NCBI GenBank assembly: GCA_035610835.1
Contig: JAYJML010000164.1
Span: 1-64,000, forward strand
Direction of reading: 5' to 3'
DNA: 64,000 nucleotides
DNA from: Ophiura sarsii
Lineage: Eukaryota > Echinodermata > Ophiuroidea > Amphilepidida > Ophiuridae
This document shows positions 12,701 through 22,669 of this stretch, one piece after another. The notes under the pieces were generated by a model. That model was not told the origin of the DNA, did no database searches, and saw only the letters and a program-made list of their open reading frames with translations. Position 1 is the stretch's first letter. Each line of letters opens with the position of its first letter. The position numbers and the translations under genes were made by a program.

Positions 12701-13024
12701 AGAAGAAAATATTCCACAGCGATCCCCGCAAAAAAAATGGACAAAAGGAAAGGAGGAGGTCACACGTACATTTTTGAGGGATCGGACGTACCCGTGTGAT
12801 TTTTTTACATAGGTGTACATCCGACCTCCCTGCATGCAATTTTAGGAGAATAGATAGCACAATCACAATCCCAATGAATTTGAATGTACATCATATGATA
12901 TTGGTGCACTTTATGTGTAAAGGTTAGTCAGGATTTTCTCAAGGGAGTGTTTTTAAGTTTGCTGGAAGCAACGGCGGCCGAATATTTTTAAAAGTTGGGG
13001 GGCACTTATACCATCATGTAAATC
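9714..13024. other. AT-rich region without a recognisable gene; scattered CAGGGTG motifs
   Basis: Reading frames here are short and carry no recognisable domain. The motif ACAGGGTG occurs at about 11130, 11315 and 11470, and its complement CACCCTGTA recurs at 23733-24285. These look like remnants of mariner-type termini or of one internally repeated element. A GGCGGTGGCAGCGGCGGCGG trinucleotide-like tract lies near 10220-10257. No RNA gene seen. Confidence 0.55.
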
Positions 13025-13346
13025 CAGGGGTAGAATTTCGGCGCGAATCGATTCGCGTGAAGATTCGCGTCAAATCACTACCGCGCGAATCCAGTTTTTT
13101 TAATTTTTTAACTTTTCTTTTTGTAAGTCCAAAACAGGACATTAGATGACTGGTAGTTGACCCTTAGTCAACAAACATGCCGAATTTGGAAGTTGTGCAA
13201 GCTTATAGCCTTATTCTGGATATTATTTTCATTAATTTCGCAATAATCCATGGATTCTCAAAATTGGCGAGAATCTGGATTCTCGCAAAATCCTGCCGCG
13301 ATAATCTGTTAAGATTCTCGCGGTTGGTTACGAAATTCTACCCCTG
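13025..13346. mobile_element. Short element with 16-bp perfect terminal inverted repeats
   Basis: CAGGGGTAGAATTTCG at the left end is matched exactly by CGAAATTCTACCCCTG at the right, enclosing 322 bp. The interior repeats GATTCGCG/CGAGAATC-type words in both orientations. I find no convincing target-site duplication (flanks TGTAAATC and AAAGCGTA), so the superfamily is open; the CAGGGG...CCCCTG termini suggest a hAT-like origin. Confidence 0.75.
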
Positions 13347-13644
13347 AAAGCGTATCAAGCAGAGCATCTTGCGGTTTTCTTTTTTTGCCCAGCATTTTGC
13401 TTAAAAGTGGTTCCAGTCCCGTCACTCCCACATGTTGTTTAGGTACTGAGTAAACCTACATTTTGTAGTGCAGCGTGCCCCGAGAAAATGTTGAACTTTG
13501 GTGCTCGCCGAGGCCATCTCTATAAGCCGTTTCAAGGCTCACAAACATTTTTTTTCTTCAGAATTAATCAAAGCTAACAGTTTATTATAACCCCGGTTTA
13601 GGGTTTTTGACCGGTATATGATTTTCGAGGAAAAAACGCCAACT

Positions 13645-13722
13645 AAATCTCCGGGAACCTGATCCGGGGACCCTCCGTTCTCAAGCCCCACGTCCCAACC
13701 ACTAAGCCACGGCCCTCAGCTA
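13645..13722 (-). ncRNA. tRNA-like SINE head (minus strand)
   Basis: Read on the minus strand the sequence has a box A-like TGGCTTAGTGGTTGGGACG, then GGGCTTGAGAAC, then a box B-like GGATCAGGTTCCC. The order and spacing match a tRNA-type RNA polymerase III promoter, but the T-loop box departs from GGTTCRANTCC, so a working tRNA is unlikely. A tRNA-derived SINE or tRNA pseudogene fits better. I did not find its 3' limit. Confidence 0.55.
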
Positions 13723-14197
13723 CACATTCGCGCAGTATACTGCGCTCACTATATGGCTCGGTTGACTATGTCATCGAAAACCGACGGCGCATGCGTTTGG
13801 AGAGGGACTTAGGATTAGCATTTTTTAGCACTCAGGGGGGTTAGGGTTAAACAATGTGTACGTCCGACCCCCAAATTCTTATTTCATGGTACATTTTGTA
13901 ACATTTAGTTGATATTGCCTCACAAGTAATGGCTGATAATTTCAAAAAAAATAATGCTGTTTGTCAGAGTTATTTTTAAATCAAAAGTATCCACTTTAAG
14001 TTGTATGATTTGTCGCTTTGAGTTGGTATTGCTTAATATAGCAAATGATGGCTCATAATCTAAAATAACAATGGTATGTAATTAGAAGTCATAAATAAGA
14101 TATAATTTGTATAGTTAACACCAGAATCATGTGACAGAATTCAAGATTTTCCTGTAGGGTAAAGCCGCCAGTTTTCGGTCAGCGCCTATTTTCGGAC

Positions 14198-14433
14198 ACG
14201 TTTATAGAGGTATTTGTTGTATAATTATTAACACCCCAACATGTTTCTTAGAATGAAAGTTCATCTGTGTTGGTGATAAATAATATGAAGTTAAACTTTC
14301 GATCTCAATTTCGATTTCCAGGTAATTATTTCTTGTGTTGAGATCGAAAGTTTAACTTCATATTAACATGTTTCTTATTGCTGATATAAACATGTTGGTG
14401 TGTTAATTACAAAATTACCTCTATAAACGTGTT
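14198..14433. repeat. Imperfect 236-bp hairpin with 27-bp exact core arms
   Basis: The inner arms AATATGAAGTTAAACTTTCG... (14282-14308) and their exact complement (14338-14364) are 27 bp each, around a 29-bp loop. Outside them the pairing continues with gaps to ACGTTTATAGAGGTA (about 14199) and TACCTCTATAAACGT (about 14432). This is a foldback MITE or its remnant and has no coding capacity. Confidence 0.85.
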
Positions 14434-14568
14434 GTAGTGTTTATGCAAAAGTTTATCGTATGCAATGCCTCCTATACCTTTACACATAAAACACAAAAAT
14501 AAACGTGTTGAAGTGTTTATTAAGTGTTATCAGAAATATAAACGCTTCTTTTTGCAGTGTACGCAATA

Positions 14569-14692
14569 ACACTAGAAGCCTATCGCGTCTCAACAATTTC
14601 AAATGCGTCTCAACTTAGCGTCTCAACAAATTTGTTGAGACGCTAAGTTGAGACGCATTTGAAATTGTTGAGACGCGATAGGCTTCTAGTGT
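14569..14692. repeat. Exact 124-bp palindrome with no spacer
   Basis: I checked every base pair outward from the centre between 14630 and 14631: all 62 positions on each side are complementary, from ACACTAGAAG at the left end to CTTCTAGTGT at the right. Each arm also contains GCGTCTCAAC three times. Perfect spacer-free palindromes of this size tend to be unstable, so the sequence is either very young or an assembly or cloning artefact. Confidence 0.95.
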
Positions 14693-14999
14693 AAATGGCG
14701 AAATTTTCATGGCTTGATATACCCTCATGTTTGATTAAAAACCATTGTATTAAAGACAAATTGCCGTATACAACATAAGAAACTGTACAGTACACAATAG
14801 AGAAAAATAAACTTATTGTATCTCTGGTGGTGATTCTGCCGTTCTTTTCTTTGGTAAAAATTATCATTTTCTGTGATAAATAATTATCAAAAATTATCAA
14901 GATATTTTGAAGCAAATGGCACATGTATTAAATGCTTTTAAATACAGAAATGATAAACAACAACACTAGGAACTTGAGCCATGGATTGTTTTAAAAACA

Positions 15000-15706
15000 C
15001 AGAAGCAGAAATGACAGTGAACCGACAAGATTATTATGGCAAAAGAAATTTTCGCGTAGCGTGCGAAAATGTTTGACATTCCCAATTTTTGCTATGATTG
15101 AGGTACATTTTGGCTCTAAACAAGGTTATACCTAAACTATTGAATTTAGGAGACACATGTGCGCGTAACGCGCAAAAAATTCCATATATTCTTTTATTTT
15201 GTACTTAAAAAAAATCCTGCCTCTCAAGATCGCCATTTAAGTTACGTACGGTTGGGGTATATTTCGACCCCTCCCCCCCTGATACGTACGCTCTGTACGT
15301 AACTGAAAATGGCGAAAATTATGGACGACCCCTATTAAAGTGGATTTTGTTTTAGACTACATTAGACCACTTTGCTGAATCATCGTTGTGACGACCACTT
15401 ATGTGGGAACGCAACTTTCAAGTGGGTGCCGGTCCGGACCGGCACCCACTTGTAAGTATGTACGTACATATGTAAAGTATGTACATATGTGGGAACGTAT
15501 GTAAAGTACGTACGTATGTGGGAACACGGCCTAAACAAGCTTGTAGCAAAGAATGTTGCATTTTGGGGACACATTTATGCGTGCGTGGCGCACGAAAATT
15601 TTTCATCTGTGTACTTTTGATCATCATAATTCCATGATTCCTGTGGTCAAATGAACCGACAGTGCCAATCTCAACCGACACGACGTCAAACTCTGGCGAC
15701 GCCACT
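15000..15706 (-). mobile_element. Composite hAT-like fragment with inserted palindromes
   Basis: The right side ends in CTGGCGACGCCACTG (to 15706), preceded by the family body GACCATCATAATTCC-like, GGTCAAATGAACCGACAGTG and CAACCGACACGACGTCAA. The left side has the GTAGCGTGCGAAAAT and GATTGAGGTACATTTTGGCT landmarks seen at 43690-43790. Between them sits a foreign segment, including an inverted GTTACGTACGG/GTACGTAAC pair (about 15240 and 15296) and the palindrome at 15419. No intact left terminus was found. Confidence 0.55.
15419..15452. repeat. Exact 34-bp GC-rich palindrome
   Basis: CAAGTGGGTGCCGGTCC is followed directly by its reverse complement, with no spacer. The next 80 bases are a GTACGTA/TATGTAC alternating repeat. 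Together they form a strong cruciform candidate in an otherwise AT-rich context. Confidence 0.9.
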
Positions 15707-16439
15707 GTTGGCCAAACTTTTTTGACCGCCCCTACCCATAACTTTTTAGTCCCCCCTTTTTTCAACTTGAAATTTTTTAGCCCCCCACCCCTGTTTGGGA
15801 ACCCCACCAAAGTATTTCTGAACATCCCCTTAACAGGTTTGTTTGGTTTTATTTACTTTCGCATTCGCCTTTATTACCTAACGTACGGTACAAACATTTA
15901 CAAAACAGTAAACAACAGAAAATACAAAAAGCCCACACAAGTTATAAATTAATACATGTTATCAATACTATAACTTCAGGATAAGAGAATCTGGATTATG
16001 TTTAATGTTTAAGGTTTACCTGGTTTTGAGCGAATCTTAAGCTCTATTTTTTGTCAATTATTTTTTATTTTTGGTGGACGTATAATTTCATGTAGGGCCC
16101 TTTCGAGGTATATAGGCCTAATACATACATTATATCAAGATTACAATCAAGAAGGGCTGAAACTGGAGCTGGACATCAATCAGAACAAATAAATGGTTAA
16201 CTGGAAATAAAATACATCAATTTAAAGTTAATTACCAGTAATTATTAAATGAATGACAATAATTCAATAGTAAATGTTGGTGTAATTTGATTTTGATTTT
16301 AAATAATAAATGTTAATAGACACATTTTAAACCATATCCATTGTTTAACACATTTAGGTTCGAATTTTCATTCATTTAAAAAAATATATAATATATAATA
16401 GCAAATTGTTCACTACAGTTCAGAAAATTAAAGCCCTTT

Positions 16440-17082
16440 AGGCATAGTAAAAAAAATGACATGTTTCCCGTCCGGACTTTTTAAAAAAAGGAGGAGGGAG
16501 GGTCTTACTATTTACTATTTTCCCATTTTTTGCTATTTTTTTCAAGATGGCCGCCAAGTCGAAAGTGACCAACTGACTGTGTTGCAGACACTCCTAAACA
16601 GGATTTTCCACTCTAATTGCCAGAGGAATACAAATATGAAAAGGTTTACCTAATATATAGAGCCAAGTACACATTGTTTCTTTATGTTTTCGTCATTTTT
16701 CAGGTTGAATGAGGAACAAAACATCATTGATCGAAAGGATGTAGGCCTACATGTGTCGGTCCCCTAATTGCAAGCAATTGCTACGTGAAGTTAGGTATAT
16801 CGGTCCCCACTCCCCATGGTACTATTTGAGAAGCCATGTCAATTCTGTGTAATGTATGGCATGAACATGCTATGAAATGATACAGCATTTCTATTACACC
16901 TACCATTCCTATGGGCAAAGGATCAATTACTAAAAAAAAAATAAATAAAAATAAAAATAAAAAACATATTTTTTTTTTTTTTTACAGAATTTTCGGAAAT
17001 AGTAAATAGTAAAAAATAGGAGGCGGCTGCCAAAAAGGAGGCGGGCGGGGAAGGGAAACATGTTTATTTTTTTACTAGGCCT
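16440..17082. mobile_element. Foldback element, ~640 bp
   Basis: The left end AGGCATAGTAAAAAAAATGA followed by CATGTTTCCC pairs with the right end GGGAAACATG...TTTTTTTACTAGGCCT. A second inner pair is TACTATTTACTATTT (about 16508) against AAATAGTAAATAGTA (about 16997). The middle is AT-rich with no transposase, so it is non-autonomous. Confidence 0.7.
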
Positions 17083-17879
17083 CATTATTACTCTTTTGAG
17101 GGCACATTCGCACATAGCACGAGAAAAATTGCTGTATTTAATCTGAGTCTGACCGTCATAGGCCTATGAAATCTGGCTATATCATGATATGATTTTTTTA
17201 AAAACAAATTTTAACCACTCTTGCGCCACTTAGGATGCCTTGATGCGCCACAAGTGGCGCACGCGCCACCAGTTGAGAATGCCTGTCCTACATGTAGTCA
17301 ATACAAATATTGTGCTCAGTGGCTATTGGCACTGCTATTGGCCAGTGTGTGCATGATGTCACGGAGGTATCATGTTGCATCATGGGATTGTACCAGATTC
17401 CCGGCATAGATTTGTCCAAAACTGTAGGGCCACTCTTTTGACTCAGCTGGAGGATGGCTGACTCAGTGTTTCTGTATTCTATCTTAGTATAGTATTTTCC
17501 TGGATAGTGGCCCTACGAGGAGGGCTATACGTGGCCCAGGTTACAATTCTACAGAGATGATACTTTGAGAAAATTCCAGTTGTACAACCAATGTACATGT
17601 ATGTATACATGTAGATGTATGTATACATGTATCAAAAAAGATAGTACGTCCAACCCCAAAAATGTGCTAATTTTGGTAGTTTTTGTCGATTTTAATTGAT
17701 ATTGACCTGGAAATAATGGCTAATTGATTTGAAAAACCGATGCTGTATAGATAGAGTTGCATTTAAAGTAAAAATCTGCTCTAAAAGTTATAAATAAACA
17801 TCAGATTGTAATAATGATATCATTCATTTGTGATTCAAATTTCCCCTTGCATTTATTGACCAATTGTGGGAAAACTGAT
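17083..17879. other. Intergenic, no gene recognised
   Basis: Contains a small GTGGCGCACGCGCCAC palindrome near 17254-17269 and a GTATGTATACATGTA-type alternating tract near 17594-17632. The short reading frame at 17221-17409 has no recognisable domain. Confidence 0.55.
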
Positions 17880-18865
17880 TTTGTGAGTCAAATGATAAAA
17901 CAAAGTCTTTACCACTACGCGACGGCGTGGGGTCCCGGCGTGGGGTCCAGGGGCGAAGCCGGTTGAGGGGGCGGAGCCCCCTGAAGCTGTTGGGTTTTAG
18001 CATGTTTGAATGACCTAAGGAAAGCTCTCCTTGCTATGAATATTTACATTTATTTTTAATACATTTTGGCTTGGTTCATAAACACACTACAAACGAAAGA
18101 CACTTGTGAAAGATGAAAAGTGTTACATTAAAGCTACAACGCTCGAAGCGCGCAAAAAACTCCAGTTTTTTAACTAAAATGGTCCAGAAAACGTTCCTGA
18201 AGCCATCTTGTTATGCTTGGATAATTAAATATTGAACATAATTTTGCGCGAAGCGCGCAAAAATGACCAGTTTTTTAACTAAAGTGGTCCAGAAAACGTT
18301 CCTGAAGCCATCTTATTATGCTTGAATAATTAAATGATCCATCTTGTTACGCTTGAATAATTAAACATTGAAACTTATACCTGCGAAGCGCGCAAAAATG
18401 TCCACTTTTTAACTAAAATGGTCCAGAAAACATTCCTGAAGCCATCTTGTTATGCTTGAATAATTAAATGAAGCCATCTTGTTATGCTTGAATAATTAAA
18501 CATTGGAACTAATATGTGCGAAGCGCGCAAAATGTCAACTTTTTAACTAAAATGGTCCAGAAAACGTTTCTGAAGCTATCTTGTTATGCTTGAATAATTA
18601 AATGAAGCCATCTTGTTAGGCTTGAATAATTGAACATTGAAACTAATACGTGTGAAGCGCGCGAAAATGTCCACTTGTTTAACTAAAATGGTCCAGAAAA
18701 CGTTCCAGAAGCCTTCTTGTTATGCTTCAATAATAAAATATTGAACATAGTTACGTGCGAAGCGTGCAAAAAGTACCAGTTTCTTTTTAAAACTAAATGG
18801 TCCAGAACACGTTCCTGAAGCCATCTTGTTATGCTTGAATAATTAAACATTAAAACTAATACGGG
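17880..18865. repeat. GCGCGAAGCGCG tandem array (well-preserved copy)
   Basis: A GC-rich head (GGGTCCAGGGGCGAAGCC, GGGGGCGGAGCCCCCTGAAG) leads into six to seven units. Each unit contains a (T/G)GCGAAGCGCGCAAAA core, TTTTTAACTAAAATGGTCCA, GAAAACGTTCCTGAAGCCAT and CTTGTTATGCTTGAATAATT. Spacing of GGTCCAGAAAACGTT varies from about 105 to 135 bp because the last phrase is itself duplicated in some units. The older relative lies at 3330-4240. Non-coding. Confidence 0.85.
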
Positions 18866-20030
18866 CGATACTACATGTATAGTGCCTGGCGTGGCCTGTC
18901 GGTTGGGTCTCCCTCTCAGCGGTTGCCGATTGGGTGGGTGTTCAGTTTTTAACCATTATTTTGTCAAAATAAGGACTATTGCAACATAACAAACAACATT
19001 TATGCGAGGGGCACGTGGAAATATCGCATGAAAAGCACACTTTTAATGATGAAATGAACAAATTGATCAATTAATTAATGTATACGGCGAGAACACATCT
19101 CTTACAACTGCAACCGCTGTGGCGTTCATGCAGGATCCTATTGCTTTTAATCGGCGAACACAGGTTCGATTCCCATTTTTTGCATATGTCTTACTTTATT
19201 TCATTTATTAAATGCCTAAATATTATACATTTTACTATTACTTATTTCTATTTCTTGGAATAAATTATGCCACTATAATAAGCCTGTTATTGTTAATTGT
19301 AATACATAATCCAATTAGTATTAAATATTTCTTCAATTCACTGTAGGCCGATATAGATCAAGACTCGTTATAGTGTAGTGTAATAAAATACATTGGTAAA
19401 TTCAGGTTATTAATATCTTAAATGCTTTCTTTGTTAATTATACAACTTCATTTTTTTCTGATATTTTGATCTCCTAGTGTACTTTCGTGACAGGAGCTCA
19501 CAAAATTTAATAATGAATTTTATTGAAGACAATTTATTCTAATTGTCCTCAGCTAGTTGGCAGAAAGTACCAAATATTTAATGAGACACTTTAACTAAAC
19601 TTATCTAAATATGTATATAGGCCTATGCATTCATATAGTCATCCGGACAATCATTATGCCTACACCTTTTTAAAAAACAAAACCCAACGAATGTTAGGTC
19701 TATTGGGTCAAAGAATTTACAAATGAAAATGAATGAGTTGATCAACTAATTAATTGTATTAACTAAATATTTGTCTTTATATTAAGGTCCATCATTTAAA
19801 AAATCTTTATTCCTTTTAAACCATGGTATCACGATAAGAAAATCACGACATACACTTGATGCAGAAGTTTAGTTAAACGCGAGTTAACTATCCCCGTACC
19901 CATGTTTAAAGTTAGACACATTTCGGCGAGTTAGACGCGTGTTTAAGTAAAACAAATGTACGAGAATCGCGTTTAGTTAAACGCTGTGTCTAAAGTTAAA
20001 GTTAGACACGGGTTTAGCTTAAAACCGTGT
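18866..20030. other. AT-rich intergenic DNA
   Basis: No supported gene. A local cluster of GTTTAGTTAAAC, AGTTAGACAC and GTGTTTAACT words in both orientations at about 19865-20040 suggests a degraded inverted-repeat element. Confidence 0.5.
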
Positions 20031-20310
20031 TTAACTAGATATGAGAATACGGGCCTGAATGTTTATAGAAATTTTACCTAGGGAGTAAAAAAACCCAATA
20101 TAAAACAAAAGAAAATAGACTGCCCTCTGTTGGCCAAAAAACAATACAAAACAAAAGAATTCAAAATGACTTAAAATGGTTTTTTTTACAATAGAATTGT
20201 CATAGAAAACCGTTCCTCCGATCAATCTCAAATTTCAGATTATTGTGGAGCTCAGCAAGCTCTATTAAAATATCAAATAAATAATTAGCCATAGGAACAA
20301 CCACAGGGCA
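20031..20310 (-). repeat. Dispersed repeat, related to 60330-61015
   Basis: The segment with AATAGACTGCCCTCTGTTGG and AAACAATACAAAACAAAAGA is found inverted at about 60345-60400. The segment CCTCCGATCAATCTCAAATT...GTGGAGCTCAGCAAGCTCTA recurs in direct orientation at about 60900-60960. The two copies have therefore been rearranged relative to each other. Confidence 0.7.
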
Positions 20311-20876
20311 CTTAGTTTTTGAGCTTGCAGTGAGAGGTATCTATACACGACACCTCCTGTTAGCCGTTGCAATCCTATTGTTATTTGTAAACTGATGTGG
20401 ATTGGAAATAATTATAATGTAATAAATTGAAATAGGACGCTTAAAAGCGTCCTTTTATTTATAAATATTTATATCCCCTGGTTGGGATACCTACTTCCCT
20501 CACTGCACTCTCTTCGTGTATAGTGAAATAGAGGAAGGTTGCCTGTTTTGCCATACGCTCTCTGAGCCCAAACAGGAGTATTATTGGGATGATACTATGG
20601 TTCATACGAGGGTCATTCAATAAGTTCTACCTCCTCAGATCACTCATTACATTGCTAATATGAATGTCAGCCTCATGACATTTTGTCATGATTATAGCTC
20701 TGAATTATAGCTACACATTTATAATAAATGCTAATTGATACCTATTTCGCTTTTGTCATGATGCAATCAAAGCCAGAGAGAGATTTTGGACAACCGACAC
20801 GGAAAATTACCCCAAAGATAAATACATGTTTTTTCGTTTTCTCTCCGTATTGTATGATTAGGTATAACCGCCCGAT

Positions 20877-21385
20877 TTAACCCTTTGAACCCGAAGTTAT
20901 TATAAGGGTTCGGTACACCCACCCTGACTTCTCCGGGGTAAAATGCTAAATATAGTACACCTATATCATCCGTAATATATGTTACCGATGATAGAGGGCA
21001 GTATGCCATTGTACTACACGTATAACGTAACCTATTTATAACATAAAAACGTCTGTTTTTATCGCCAAAATTGCCAATCATGACCGTAAAACAATGCATC
21101 CCTGTGTACCTGAGAATCATCTGCGCCATATTGGGTTGCATATTCATCCAATTTCGCGCTATTTTTGACTATTTTCTTCAGCTAAATGACATCAAATCAC
21201 AACGAAAACCTTGTGAAACAATGTATTTCACATCGGGTGAACATCACATGACTTTCAAGTCACATGACCACTCAGTCATATGATCAATGTGTCACCTGAT
21301 CGTTCAGGCCGATTAATCGGCCTATCGGGTCACAGTGCGTTCTTAAATAGGCCGATTTTTCGGCCTTTCGGGTTCAAAGGGTTAA
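20877..21385. mobile_element. piggyBac-like MITE with TTAA ends
   Basis: TTAACCCTTTGAACCCGAA at the left is matched by TTCGGGTTCAAAGGGTTAA at the right, an exact 19-bp inverted pair including TTAA at both ends. TTAA target duplication with CCCTTTG-like termini is typical of piggyBac-type elements. The 509-bp span has no transposase. A nested inverted pair (AGGCCGATTAATCGGCCT and GGCCGATTTTTCGGCC) lies just inside the right end. Confidence 0.8.
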
Positions 21386-21448
21386 ATTCTGTAAATAGAA
21401 AACAATGGATAATTTCTGAATATAATGCTATGCTATCATGTACATGTA

Positions 21449-22542
21449 CAGGGTGTATCAAAAAAAACGCAACACTTTTTGTCGCGAGCTCTCCGATTAC
21501 GGCAAATCACAAATCACTCTGGAATTTATATATTCTGTTAGGTGTACTTATTGGCTATCACATAGTCAAATTACAGCGATATCGATTATTGATTCACTGA
21601 GATATCAACGATACACGTAGACAAGTGCAAAACACGTTTTACATCGTTTATCCTGTATGCCTGATTTTCTTGTCAGGTGAATATTAGCAAGACACTTTAA
21701 TAACTCATTGAACTTAAATAATTGGAATCAAACTCATCATTCTGAGAAGAAAATGTCATGTTAAAGGTATCAAATGTCTGGCTATTACAGTATCATATCA
21801 ATATTAATTAAATCTGGCAATAAATTAGTTGATAGTTAATGACACAACTTGAAAATCCAGATTACAAAGTCTGTTTGCAAATCCTCTCTCTTTTTATCTC
21901 GTTAATGTCATAAATAAAACAGTATGGCACATTATTCAAAAGATAAACAAATGGAATAGTCCAGTGAAGGTAGTAAATGTCTTGTATGAATCAGTCATTG
22001 TTAGTCTGTTGTGAATGGGAATGGGACATTATGGTGCTGCTCGACACCCAAAATGCTGCCCTTGTTTTAAGATGCATCGATTATGAACTTTAATTTATGA
22101 AAGAAAGTACCATAGACATTATGTGGCGATCGTAGCAATCGGTGGTTCAAAACTTAAAAAGGGTGATTGACGTATTCAAATGGTCGAATGATTATCAGAT
22201 TACACGATTCAATGATTTTATGTACCACCTTACTCAAACAAAGGAAATTAAGATAAACCTTTCCAGACATTACTTAAGGTTACATAGTTATTAAACTGTT
22301 AACCCATAACACTATAAAATCGGACAGGAAAATCCAAGTTTTTAGAACGAACGATGTAAAACGTGTTTTGCACTTCACTTCTCTACTTATACCTTCAATA
22401 AATAATCGATATCGTTGTAATTTGACTATGTGATAGCCAATAAATAGACCTAACAGAATATATAAATGTTAGAGTGATTTTACTTTTACTGTGACCGTAC
22501 AGCTTTCGACAAAAAGTGTTGCGTTCTTTTTGATACACGCTG
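21449..22542. mobile_element. Mariner/Tc1-like non-autonomous element with ~200-bp inverted repeats
   Basis: The ends CAGGGTGTATCAAAAAAAAC and the complement of TTTTTGATACACGCTG are flanked by TA on both sides (21447-21448, 22543-22544). Pairing continues inward through GTTGCG, AGGTGTACTTATTGGCTATC/GATAGCCAATAAATAGACCT, and AAAACACGTTTTACATCGTT/AACGATGTAAAACGTGTTTT, giving arms of roughly 200 bp. The 700-bp centre has no transposase frame. The TA duplication and terminal sequence place it with the IS630/Tc1/mariner group. Confidence 0.85.
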
Positions 22543-22669
22543 TATATATCACAGTGTAGGCATACTGGAATACTGATATTCAGTCAAATGTTCTTTGTTA
22601 CAAGTCAAGCCACAGTGATGCCTCGAATGTTAAATATTAACATGATAGTAACTTCATAAGTTTTCCTTA

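Noticed and set aside
19078..19190. tRNA-like GGTTCGATTCC box followed by a T run
   Set aside because: Box B is perfect but I could not find a credible box A at the right distance, and the T-stem does not pair.
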